A stretch of DNA of 64,000 nt. Source: Alphaproteobacteria bacterium (GTDB taxonomy: Bacteria; Pseudomonadota; Alphaproteobacteria; SP197). Both the position numbers and the translations under genes were made by a program. The stretch covers positions 1-64,000 of the forward strand of contig VGDP01000005.1 of NCBI GenBank assembly GCA_016869675.1, in the 5' to 3' direction. This document shows positions 37,056 through 45,791 of this stretch, one piece after another. The notes under the pieces were generated by a model. It saw only the letters and a list, made by a program, of their open reading frames with translations, searched no databases and had not been told where the DNA came from. Numbering within the stretch: the first letter of the stretch is position 1; every line of letters starts with the position of its first letter.

Positions 37056-38467
37056 GGCGCCGGCTGGCCCTCGAACACGACCCGCGTGGCCAGATCGTAG
37101 AGATCGGGCCAGTTGCCACCGATCATGCGCCGCGCGAATCGTTTGGCCCGGTAGAGCCATTCCGGCTGACCCCCGAAGCGCGAGGGCGGCGGCGCTGTGT
37201 GTTGGCGCAGCATCACAGCCAGTTCGCGATGCAGATTGACGCGCGCATCGCGTGCATCGCGGTAGGTGAAGTGCCTCCCGAGCCGACGAACAGCACCTCG
37301 TACGCCGGAAGGCGCGGACAGCGAGCGGCGCAGGTACTGGAACCGCGTCGTGAAGATCACGTCGTAGCGGCCGCGATCGACCGGCGCGGGCGCGGCGTCG
37401 ATACGGATGTCGCGGCCCGCCTTGACGATGGCGATCGCCGTGTCGGCGCCCTTGACCTCGATCAGGAACCGGTAGTCGCGGCGCCGCTCGCGCAGGTAGT
37501 CGCGCGTCAACTCGAGCGTCGCGCGCAGCATCGCCACCAGCTCGTCGACCTGGGCGTCGGTCGGCTTGGTGACGCGGTTGGCGCTCCGCACGTCGTCGGC
37601 GTGGTCGCGCAGCAGCGCCGCGTTGTCCACCGGCACGAACAGCCGCTCGGTCATGACCTTGTGGTCCTCGACCTCGAAGCCCTGGCCGATATCGACGACC
37701 CGCGTCGTCGCGGCACTGCGCGTCGCCTCGAACACGGCGGTCGGCCGTTCGGGGTCGTGGATCGGCTCGTTCGCCCAGGCGAGGTCGTCGTCGAGGAACG
37801 CCACGTCGGCGGCGAAGGGGAACGCCATGACGGGATCGAGCCGGTGAACGATATCGACCCAACGCCGGTTGAACATGGCCTGGCGGCGCGCCGCCGTCGC
37901 GACGCGGTCCTTGCCGGGGATGACTTAGCAGGCCGGGAAGTGCGAGGCGATGCCGTAGCCGCAGAACACGTAGTCGACGCGGCCGTAGCGCGCGCGCAGG
38001 TCGTCGATGGTGCGGGCGACCACGGCGTCGGGCGCCGCGTGCAGCGCGTCGTTGAGGTTGAGGCAGGTGGACGTGCCGTCGGCGATCATCATGTAGCTGT
38101 CGCCCGCGTGGGTCGGCGCGATCTCGACATGGACGCTCGGCGCGATCTCGGTGGGTACGCGCGCGTCGAGTTCGATGGTCTCGAAGCCGGCGTCGCGCGT
38201 GCTGGCGGCCAGGTCGAGTTCGCGCCCGACCAGCACCTTGGCCGTCTTGGGCAGGCGCTGCAGGGTGCCGAAGTGCAGGTGGTCGTGGTGCCCGTGGGAG
38301 ATGTAGATGAAGTCCGGGTCACGCGCGCGCACCAGATCGAGCGCCGGCGCGGGATGGACCCACCACTGGGTGCCGAAGCATGGGCCCGACCACCAAGGAT
38401 CGGACAGCACCCGGATCCCGCGCGTGTCCACCGCGATCGAGGCGTGGCCGACGAATCCGATACGCAC
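37043..38467 (-). pseudogene. MBL-fold metallohydrolase-like protein split by an in-frame TAA
   Basis: From GTG 38467 (GAAGGAG six bases upstream) the frame encodes RIGFVGHASIAVDTRGIRVLSDPWW and the metal motif YISHGHHDHLHF, a metallo-beta-lactamase fold of the UlaG-like kind. After YGIASHFPAC comes TAA at 37925-37927. The same frame then continues as VIPGKDRVATAARRQAMFNRRW for about 280 more residues to 37043. A Tyr codon (TAC to TAA) would restore a 474-residue protein. The second half shows no enzyme motif I recognise. If the stop is real, only a 180-residue MBL half would be made. Confidence 0.78.
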
Positions 38468-38548
38468 ATGCAACTCCTTCACAGGGCCGGGCGGTACCGC
38501 AGTATCCGCGCCGCGATGCCGAGGCGTCAAAGCGACAGGAGCACACCC

Positions 38549-40162
38549 CTAGTCAAGGAACGCTGAATCCTCGCGCAGATCGATGACCGTCGGGACATCG
38601 CGCGCGTCCGCCGCCGCCACGGCGCCGGCCAGCTCATCGAGCGAGCCGGGACGCAGCGCGTGGCAGCCGAAGGCGCGGGCCAGCGCCACAAAGTCCGGGT
38701 TGCGCAGATCGACGCCGATTGTGGGGAAGCCGCGCGCGCCCATGTCGTCCTTGATCTGACCGTAGGCATCGTTGTTCCACACGATCACGGCGAGCGGCAC
38801 CTTGTAGTCCACCGCCGTCGCCAGTTCCTGCACGGTGAACAGCAGGCCGCCGTCACCGATGATGACCGCGCCGGGCCGCTCGGGCGCCGCGAGCTTGGCG
38901 CCGATCGCCGCCGGCAGGGCGAAGCCGAGCGTGCCGTAGCCCACCGGGAAGAACCACGAGCGCGGGCCGGCGCACGGGAACACCGGGTTGCCGGTGTAGG
39001 CGAGCTGGGTCGAATCGGCCGCGACGAAGCCCGTGGCCGGCAGGCCCTTGCGCAGGGCGCCGAGCGCCTTGGCGTGGCGGCGCTGCTTGGGCGTCAGCAC
39101 CGCCAAGTTCTCGGTCCGGCGCGCGGCGAGCGCGGCGCCATCGCCGTAGCCCGAGGGCGCGTTGCGCGCGGGTACCAGCTCATCCAGCAGCGCCGCCAGG
39201 CCGGCGCCCGCGTCGCCGTGCAGCGCCACCGCCGCCGGGTAATCGCGCACCAGGGCCGCCGCGTCGATGTCGAGCCGGATCAGCTTGCCGCCCAGCGCGA
39301 GGCGCGGCGCCATCCAGTGGTCGGTCTGCGAGATCTCGGTGCCCACGGCCAGCACCACGTCGGCGCCGGCCAGCACGGCGCGCGTCCCCGGCAGGCGCAG
39401 GGTGGCGCCCAGGCTGAGCCCATGGGTCTCGGGCAGCACGCCCTTGCCGCCGCGCGTCGTCACGACCGCCGCGCCGACCCGTTCGGCCAGGCGCAGCAGC
39501 AGCGCGGCCGAGGCCTGCGCGCCACCGCCCGCCAGGATCACCGGGCGTTCGGCCTTGGCCAGGAGCGCCGCCGCGCGCGCAACGGCCGCGTGATCGGGCG
39601 CCGCCGGGGCGGGCAGCGCGCGCGCCTCGGGCGTGAAGCCGGCCGGTTCCGCAAGCACGTCGATCGGTACCGCGATATGGGCCGGGCGCGGCCGACCCGT
39701 GGCGAACAGGGCGAAGGCGCGCGCCAGCAGCTCGGGCACCTCGTCGGTGCGCAGCGCCGTCGCGCTCATGCCGGTGAGCCCGGCCGTGACCGCCTGCTGT
39801 GAGGGCAGCTCGTGCAGCTCGCCCCGCCCCATGCCCAGGTCGCCGCGCGCGTTGACACTGGAGATCACCAGCATGGGCGAGGATTCGGCGTACGCCTCGG
39901 CGATCGCGGTCGCCGCGTTGGTGACGCCCGGGCCGGTGATCAGGACGCACACGCCCGGCCGGCCGCTGATGCGGGCGTAACCGTCGGCCATGAAGCCCGC
40001 GCCCTGCTCGTGGCGCACGACCACGTGACGCAGCCCCACCTGGGCGATGCCGCGATAGATCTCGAGCGTGTGCACGCCGGGGATGCCGAACACCGTGTCG
40101 ACCCCGTAGGCCTTGAGTCCCGCCATGAGCGCGGCGCCGCATGTCATCACCGGTTGGTCCAT
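38549..40162 (-). CDS. TPP-dependent enzyme of the acetolactate synthase/AruI type
   Basis: A 537-residue thiamine-diphosphate enzyme in the usual three-domain layout. It has FGIPGVHTLEIYRGIA, the cofactor-activating Glu52 in RHEQGAGFMADGYAR, and a middle domain with RPVILAGGGAQAS. The TPP/Mg motif follows as IIGDGGLLF, then VWNNDAYGQIK. The text resembles 5-guanidino-2-oxopentanoate decarboxylase (AruI) and related 2-keto-acid decarboxylases more than true acetolactate synthase. No regulatory subunit gene is near. A guanidino-keto-acid substrate would match the amidinohydrolase relatives elsewhere in the window, but this is inference. It is divergent from the HpaB operon. Confidence 0.85.
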   Translation of the reverse strand: MDQPVMTCGAALMAGLKAYGVDTVFGIPGVHTLEIYRGIAQVGLRHVVVRHEQGAGFMADGYARISGRPGVCVLITGPGVTNAATAIAEAYAESSPMLVISSVNARGDLGMGRGELHELPSQQAVTAGLTGMSATALRTDEVPELLARAFALFATGRPRPAHIAVPIDVLAEPAGFTPEARALPAPAAPDHAAVARAAALLAKAERPVILAGGGAQASAALLLRLAERVGAAVVTTRGGKGVLPETHGLSLGATLRLPGTRAVLAGADVVLAVGTEISQTDHWMAPRLALGGKLIRLDIDAAALVRDYPAAVALHGDAGAGLAALLDELVPARNAPSGYGDGAALAARRTENLAVLTPKQRRHAKALGALRKGLPATGFVAADSTQLAYTGNPVFPCAGPRSWFFPVGYGTLGFALPAAIGAKLAAPERPGAVIIGDGGLLFTVQELATAVDYKVPLAVIVWNNDAYGQIKDDMGARGFPTIGVDLRNPDFVALARAFGCHALRPGSLDELAGAVAAADARDVPTVIDLREDSAFLD

Positions 40163-40315
40163 CGGTCACCTCCGCCCCTTCCCTAACCCATCGCGCGCCG
40201 CGGGAAAACCATGGCCGCGCCGCCTCGAATCGCGGCCGCGCGAACGACAGGGGTTCCCATCCGCGCCGCGCCACCGTATACAAACCGTCAAAAGGTATGA
40301 AGAGGTGACCGAACC
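40163..40315. promoter_or_regulatory. Divergent promoter region, TPP enzyme / HpaB operon
   Basis: A 153-base gap between divergent genes. It contains GTATACAAACCG from 40276, whose GTATAC is a perfect palindrome. The central sequence resembles half of a GntR/FadR-type operator or a weak -10 element for the plus-strand operon. ATACAAAC recurs at 58578 before soxB. AGAGGTGACC precedes ATG 40316 as a ribosome-binding site. Confidence 0.35.
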
Positions 40316-41773
40316 ATGTTGTTGACGGGCGCGGCGTACCGCGAGTCCATCCGGGACGGCCGGCAGGTCTGGATCGACGGCGAGCGGGTGCGCGACGTCA
40401 CCACCCATTCGGCGTTCAAGCCGATCGTCGATGTGCGCGCGCGCGTCTACGACATGGCCCACGAGGACGCGACGCGCGAGGTCATGGCCTTTGCCGACGA
40501 GGCGGGCGGGCGCTCGTCGATCGCGTGGCGGCCGCCGCGCGCCAAGGCGGACTGGTACGCCAAGCGCGCCTGGATCGACGCGGTCATGCACGACATCGGC
40601 GGTGTGGCGATCCGGCTGGGCGACGAGACCATCGGCGCGCTGTGGTCCATGCTGGACGCGCGCGAGGTGCTGGACAACGTGGACCCGCGCTTCACGGCGA
40701 ACATCGAACACCACGTGCGGCGCGTCGTGGACCGGGACCTGTTCCACGTCTCGGCCAACACGGACCCGAAGGGCGACCGGTCCAAGCGGCCGCAGGACCA
40801 GGACCCTGACATGCTGCTGCACGTGGTCAAGGAGACCGACGCGGGCATCGTGGTGCGCGGCGCCAAATACGAAACCGCCGCGGCCTACGCCCATCAGGCG
40901 TTCGTCAAGCCGACCATCGCCAACTGGGGCGATGCCACCATGTCGGACTACGCGCTGAGCTTCATCTGCCCGATGAACGCGGACGGGCTTAAGCACATCT
41001 GCCGCACCGGCTTCGCCGATCGCGTGAACCCGGACGACTACCCGCTGGCCAGCCGGTTCGACGAGGTCGACACGCTGCTCGTCTTCGACGACGTGCTGAT
41101 CCCGTGGGAGGACGTGCTGTTCTACCGGCACACGCGCGCGGCCTCGTTTATCCGCGGCATGCTGCACCGCTACAGCGCGTTCCCCTTCGTCGCGCGCCTG
41201 CTGCACGTCGCCGACCTGCTGATCGGCGCGGCGCTGTTCAACGCGCGCCAGACGGGCCTGCACCACCAGCAGGCGGTGCGCGAGAAGCTGGCGGAACTCG
41301 CGTGCTACCGCCAGGGCATTGAGGCGCACCTGGTGGCGGCGATCGAGCTGGCGCAGCCGACCGACGGCGGGCTGCTGATGCCGAACCAGTCGATGATCTA
41401 CACGGGCCGCATGCACGCGTGCTCGCGCCTGCCGGCGATGATGCACCTAGCGCGCGAGCTGGTTGGCGGCCAGATCTGCGTGACCCCCGACGCGGCGGCG
41501 TTCGCCGATCCGGAGATCAAGGACTGGCTGGCCAAGTACTACACGGTCAACGAGGCCTGGAGCGCCGAGGACCGCCGCAAGCTGCTGGCCTTCGCCCGCG
41601 ACCTGTTAAACTCGGGCTACGCCGGCCACCGCCTGACGTTCCAGCTGTTCGCCCAGTCGCCGCCCGTCGCCCATCTGGCGGCGGTCTACCAGACGTTCGA
41701 CTTCCAGGGGCCGCTCGCCTTCGTGCAGCGCGCCGCCGGACTGTCCGACCGCGTGCTCGAGCAGAAAGGCTGA
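40316..41773 (+). CDS. HpaB-family (4-hydroxyphenylacetate 3-hydroxylase type) flavin monooxygenase
   Basis: A 485-residue protein of the 4-hydroxyphenylacetate 3-monooxygenase oxygenase family. It begins LLTGAAYRESIRDGRQVWIDGERV and contains FVKPTIANWGDATMSDYALSF and FDDVLIPWEDVLFYRH, hallmarks of the group. The C-terminal helical part has HLARELVGGQICVTPD. Such enzymes hydroxylate phenols or N-heterocycles with reduced FAD supplied by a partner reductase. No HpaC-like reductase is adjacent. It opens a plus-strand operon whose next start is four bases after its stop. Confidence 0.9.
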   Translation: MLLTGAAYRESIRDGRQVWIDGERVRDVTTHSAFKPIVDVRARVYDMAHEDATREVMAFADEAGGRSSIAWRPPRAKADWYAKRAWIDAVMHDIGGVAIRLGDETIGALWSMLDAREVLDNVDPRFTANIEHHVRRVVDRDLFHVSANTDPKGDRSKRPQDQDPDMLLHVVKETDAGIVVRGAKYETAAAYAHQAFVKPTIANWGDATMSDYALSFICPMNADGLKHICRTGFADRVNPDDYPLASRFDEVDTLLVFDDVLIPWEDVLFYRHTRAASFIRGMLHRYSAFPFVARLLHVADLLIGAALFNARQTGLHHQQAVREKLAELACYRQGIEAHLVAAIELAQPTDGGLLMPNQSMIYTGRMHACSRLPAMMHLARELVGGQICVTPDAAAFADPEIKDWLAKYYTVNEAWSAEDRRKLLAFARDLLNSGYAGHRLTFQLFAQSPPVAHLAAVYQTFDFQGPLAFVQRAAGLSDRVLEQKG

Positions 41774-41776
41774 TCC

Positions 41777-42199
41777 ATGGCGCACACGCGCATCCGCAAG
41801 TTCACGACCAAGGAGTGGTACAAGGGCGTGCAGGACCTGGGCGCGGCCGAGTTCTGCATGGCGGTGCGCGCGGGCAACCGCGTGTTCCTGCGCGGCCAGA
41901 CCGGCCACGACTTCGAGGGCAAGTTCCACGGCATGGGCAACGCCGGCGCCCAGGCCGAGCAGGCCATGCGCAACGTCAAGCAGCTGCTGGAGGAAGCCGG
42001 CGCCAAGCTCGAGCACATCTGCAAGATCACCGTGTTCATCACCGACCGGGCGTACCGCGAGCCGGTCTACCAGGCGATCGGGCGTCACCTGAAGGGCGTG
42101 TTCCCGTGCTCGACCGGCCTGATCGTCAAGGGCCTGGCGCGGCCCTGCATGTCCATGGAGATCGACGTCGAGGCCGAGATCCCGGCGGGCGAGGGCTGA
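41777..42199 (+). CDS. RidA family protein
   Basis: A 140-residue YjgF/RidA protein. The substrate-carboxylate-binding Arg is present as Arg122 in GLARPCMSMEIDVEAEIP, and FLRGQTGHDFEGKF and LEEAGAKLEHICKITVFITD are typical. RidA-type proteins hydrolyse reactive enamines and imines, and catabolic versions act as amidases or deaminases on ring-opened products. It sits between the HpaB-like monooxygenase and the CocE hydrolase with gaps of three bases on each side, pointing to a pathway role. Confidence 0.9.
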   Translation: MAHTRIRKFTTKEWYKGVQDLGAAEFCMAVRAGNRVFLRGQTGHDFEGKFHGMGNAGAQAEQAMRNVKQLLEEAGAKLEHICKITVFITDRAYREPVYQAIGRHLKGVFPCSTGLIVKGLARPCMSMEIDVEAEIPAGEG

Positions 42200-42202
42200 G
42201 CC

Positions 42203-44236
42203 ATGAGCACGAACGTCAAGCTGGTCGACCGCTTCCCGCGCCCGATCCGCGAGATCGAGACCCTGTGGATTCCGACGCGCGACGGCACGCGGCTCGCCGC
42301 CCGCGTGCGCCTGCCGGTGGACGCCGAGCGCGATCCCGTCCCGGCCATCGTGGAGTACATCCCCTACCGGCGCCGCGACACCACGGCCTACGGCGACTCG
42401 TTCACCCACCCGTGGCTGGCCGGCCACGGCTACGCCGCGATCCGGCTCGACATCCGCGGCAGCGGCGATTCCGAAGGCGTGCTGCAGGACGAGTACCTGC
42501 CCATCGAACAGCAGGACATGCTGGACGCCCTGGCGTTGATCGCCAAGCAGCCCTGGTGCACCGGCAAGATCGGCATGATGGGCATCTCGTGGGGTGGCTT
42601 CAACAGCCTGCAGGTAGCCGCGCTGCGTCCGCCCGAGCTGAAGGCGATCGTCACCTTGTGCTCGACCGACGACCGCTACGCCACCGACGTGCACTTCATG
42701 GGCGGCTGCCTGCTGAAGGACGGCATCAGCTGGGGCTCGGGCATCTTCACGGTCCAGTCGCGGCCACCCGACCCGTCGGTCGTCGGCGAACGCTGGCGCG
42801 ACCTGTGGCTCGAGCGGCTGCGCGCGGCGAACGTGCCGCTCATCACGTGGCTGCGCCACCTCCGGCGCGACGCCTACTGGAAGCACGGCTCGGTGTGCGA
42901 GGACTACGGCGCGATCGAGTGCGCGGTCTACGCCGTGGGCGGCTGGGTCGACGGCTACTCCGGCGCGATTCTGCGCCTGCTGGAGAACCTCAAGGCGCCG
43001 GCCAAGGGCATGATCGGCCCGTGGACCCACACCTACCCGCACCAGGGCGTGCCCGGCGAGCCGACCGGCTTCCTGCAGGAGACCCTGCGCTGGTGGGACC
43101 GCTGGCTGAAGGGCATCGAGAACGGCGTGGACAAGGAGCCGCGCCTGAACGCCTGGATGCAGGAACGCATCAACCCCGACGCCACCATGCCGCGAAGCCC
43201 CGGCCACTGGATCGCCGAGCCGGGCTGGCCAGCGCCGGGCATCGCGCCCGCGGCCTTCGCCCTCAACCCGGGGCGCATCGACGCCAAGCCGGAACCTTCG
43301 GTCGCGCTGGCGATCCGTTCGCCGCAAACCACGGGCGCCATGGCGGGCGAATGGTGCCCGCTCGATTCCGGGGGCGACGGACCCGAGTTCCAGTCGGACC
43401 AGCGGCCCGACGACGGGCGCTCGCTCAGCTTCGACACCGCGCCATTGGCCGAGCGCTTGGCGATCCTGGGCGCGCCCATCGTGGAGCTCGACATCTCGGT
43501 CGACCAGCCGGTCGCTCTGCTGTGCGCGCGGCTCTGCGACGTGGCGCCCGGCGGAGCCTCGACGCGCGTGACGTTCGGCCTGCTCAACCTGACCCACCGC
43601 GACAGCCACGAGCACCCGACGCCCCTGGAGCCCGGGCGCCGCTACCGCGTGCGCCTCCAACTCGACGACACGGCCTACGCCTTCGTGCCCGGCCACTGCG
43701 TGCGGCTGGCCCTGTCCACGTCCTACTGGCCCATGGTGTGGCCGTCGCCGGCGCCCGCCACGGTGACCGTCCACACCGGCACCAGCACGCTCGGCCTGCC
43801 CGTGCGTCCGGCCAAACCGGCGGACGGCAAGGTCCCCTACCCGCCGGCCGAAGCCTCGGCGCCGCTGGCGCGCACCTGGATCGCCAAGCCCAAGTCCACG
43901 CGCGGCATGCACCACGACTTCGCCACCGGCATGACCGTCTACACCCACGACGAGGACCGCGGCGTCTACCGGCTGGACGGTATCGATTCGACGCTGGGCT
44001 ACAAGGCGCTGGAACGCTACTCGATCGCCGACGGCGACCCCACGACCGAGCGCACCGAGATGCGCCGCACGGTCACCTTCGAGCGGGGCGCCTGGCGCAC
44101 CCGCGTCGAGACGCTGATCGACGTGACCTGCGACGCGCGCTCGTTCCACCTGGTCGCCCGGCTCGAGGCCTTCGACGGCGATGAGCGCATCTTCGAGCGG
44201 GACTGGCGCGCAACCATCCCGCGCGACATGATCTAG
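42203..44236 (+). CDS. CocE/NonD family serine hydrolase
   Basis: A 677-residue hydrolase of the X-Pro dipeptidyl-peptidase/cocaine-esterase type. The N-terminal alpha/beta domain has IPTRDGTRLAARVRLP, RLDIRGSGDSEG and the nucleophile elbow GISWGGF (Ser129). A cap region and a C-terminal jelly-roll domain (YRVRLQLDDTAYAFVPGHCVRLALS) follow. The family cleaves esters or amides. There is no signal peptide, so it acts in the cytoplasm. At the C-terminus an additional region of about 120 residues (after SAPLARTWIAKP) extends beyond the usual end. It is operonic with RidA and, 31 bases on, with MttB. Confidence 0.9.
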   Translation: MSTNVKLVDRFPRPIREIETLWIPTRDGTRLAARVRLPVDAERDPVPAIVEYIPYRRRDTTAYGDSFTHPWLAGHGYAAIRLDIRGSGDSEGVLQDEYLPIEQQDMLDALALIAKQPWCTGKIGMMGISWGGFNSLQVAALRPPELKAIVTLCSTDDRYATDVHFMGGCLLKDGISWGSGIFTVQSRPPDPSVVGERWRDLWLERLRAANVPLITWLRHLRRDAYWKHGSVCEDYGAIECAVYAVGGWVDGYSGAILRLLENLKAPAKGMIGPWTHTYPHQGVPGEPTGFLQETLRWWDRWLKGIENGVDKEPRLNAWMQERINPDATMPRSPGHWIAEPGWPAPGIAPAAFALNPGRIDAKPEPSVALAIRSPQTTGAMAGEWCPLDSGGDGPEFQSDQRPDDGRSLSFDTAPLAERLAILGAPIVELDISVDQPVALLCARLCDVAPGGASTRVTFGLLNLTHRDSHEHPTPLEPGRRYRVRLQLDDTAYAFVPGHCVRLALSTSYWPMVWPSPAPATVTVHTGTSTLGLPVRPAKPADGKVPYPPAEASAPLARTWIAKPKSTRGMHHDFATGMTVYTHDEDRGVYRLDGIDSTLGYKALERYSIADGDPTTERTEMRRTVTFERGAWRTRVETLIDVTCDARSFHLVARLEAFDGDERIFERDWRATIPRDMI

Positions 44237-44267
44237 GCCCAAGGCCCGCCAGGAGCAGCGACCGACC

Positions 44268-45791
44268 ATGTCCCGCGAGATGTCGCGCCAGCGGGCGCGC
44301 CGGCAAGATCACGGCATCAAGCAACGGCCGTGGGCGCGGCTGACCAATCCGTACCGGCCGTTCGAGATCCTGAGCACCGACGAGGTCGAGGCGATTCACC
44401 TGGCCTCGCTCGACCTGCTCGAGAACCACGGCATGGAGATCATGAGCGACAGCGCGCTCGACCGCATGAAGGCGGCCGGAGCCGACGTGGATCGCTCAAG
44501 CCGCATGGTGCGCCTCGACCGCGGGCTGGTCATGGCCATGGTCGGCAAGGCGCCCGAGACGTTCACGCTCACGTCGCGCAACCCGGCGCGCAACGTCACG
44601 TTCGGGCGCAACAACATCGCCTTCGGCTCGGTCGGCGGGCCGGCCAACGTCTCGGACCTGGACCGTGGGCGGCAGTCGGGCAACTTCGCCGACCTGTGCG
44701 ATCTTGTGCGCCTGATCCAGAGCGTCGAGACCGTGCACGTGGTGGGTGGCATCGCCGTGGCGCCGATCGAAATGGATGCCGAGACACGCCACCTGGACTG
44801 CGTCCACGCGTTCATCACGCTGACCGACAAGGTCTGGCACGGCAGCGGGCTGGGCCGCACGCGCGCGTCCGACTGCATCGACATGATGTGCCTGGCGCGC
44901 GGCATCGACCGCGATCGGCTGCGCGCCGAGCCGAGCATCCTGACCACGATCAACTGCAACTCGCCGCGCCGCTACGACGGGCCGCTGCTCGACGGCCTGG
45001 AGACCATGGCCGAGGCCGGCCAGGCCCTGTCGATCACGCCGTTCACGCTGCTCGGCGCCATGAGCCCGGTGACCATCGCGGGCTCGCTGACCCAGCAGAA
45101 CGCCGAGGCGCTGCTCGGTCTGGCCTACACGCAGATGGTCAACCCGGGCAACCCGGTGTTCTACGGCGGCTTCACGTCGAACGTGGACATGAAGACCGGC
45201 GCGCCCGCGTTCGGCACGCCCGAGTACGCCAAGGCCGTGATCGCCGGCGCCCAGCTCGCGCGCCGCTACCGCCTGCCCTACCGGTCGAGCAACGTGAACG
45301 CCTCGAACGCGCCGGACGCGCAAGCCGCCTACGAGTCCGAGATGTCGATCTGGTCCGCGGTGCTGGCCCACACCAACCTGGTGCACCATGGCGTCGGCTG
45401 GCTGGAAGGCGGCCTGACCGCCTCGTTCGAGAAGGTGATCCTGGATGCGGAGATGCTGCAGATGATGGCGTCGTTCCTGGAACCCGTACCCCTCGACCGG
45501 GATTCGCTGGCGGTCGAGGCGATCGCCGCCGTGCCGCCGGGCGGCCACTTCTTCGGCACGGCCCACACGCTGGCGCGCTACGAGACGGCGTTCTACGCGC
45601 CGCTGGTGTCGGACTGGCGCAACTTCGAGAACTGGCGCGATGCCGGCTCGCTCACCGCGACCCAGCGCGCCAACCTGATGTGGAAGGAGTTGCTCAAGGC
45701 CTACACCCCGCCGCCGATCGACCCGGCGATCGACGAGGCGCTGCGCGCCTACATGGCGCGGCGCAAGACCGAGATCGCGGTGGCCGCATGA
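44268..45791 (+). CDS. MttB-family methyltransferase, non-pyrrolysine
   Basis: A 507-residue member of the trimethylamine methyltransferase (MttB) superfamily. The frame has no internal TAG, so it is of the non-pyrrolysine kind, like glycine-betaine methyltransferase MtgB. Family text includes SLDLLENHGMEIMSDSALDRMKAAGADVD, VGGPANVSDLD, PFTLLGAMSPVTIAGSLTQQNAEALLGLA and NPVFYGGF. Such enzymes move a methyl from a quaternary amine to a corrinoid protein. No corrinoid protein gene is visible nearby. AGGAG precedes the ATG. Its stop overlaps the Rieske start (ATGATGG), so the two are coupled. Confidence 0.9.
   Translation: MSREMSRQRARRQDHGIKQRPWARLTNPYRPFEILSTDEVEAIHLASLDLLENHGMEIMSDSALDRMKAAGADVDRSSRMVRLDRGLVMAMVGKAPETFTLTSRNPARNVTFGRNNIAFGSVGGPANVSDLDRGRQSGNFADLCDLVRLIQSVETVHVVGGIAVAPIEMDAETRHLDCVHAFITLTDKVWHGSGLGRTRASDCIDMMCLARGIDRDRLRAEPSILTTINCNSPRRYDGPLLDGLETMAEAGQALSITPFTLLGAMSPVTIAGSLTQQNAEALLGLAYTQMVNPGNPVFYGGFTSNVDMKTGAPAFGTPEYAKAVIAGAQLARRYRLPYRSSNVNASNAPDAQAAYESEMSIWSAVLAHTNLVHHGVGWLEGGLTASFEKVILDAEMLQMMASFLEPVPLDRDSLAVEAIAAVPPGGHFFGTAHTLARYETAFYAPLVSDWRNFENWRDAGSLTATQRANLMWKELLKAYTPPPIDPAIDEALRAYMARRKTEIAVAA

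Noticed and set aside
41606-44269. Very long minus-strand open frame (887 codons) opposite the CocE gene
   Set aside because: It is the antisense of a well-supported CocE hydrolase with GISWGGF and shows only low-complexity Arg/His/Gly-rich text, a common artefact in high-GC DNA.
44268-45791. Pyrrolysine-containing MttB
   Set aside because: There is no in-frame TAG within the 507 codons.
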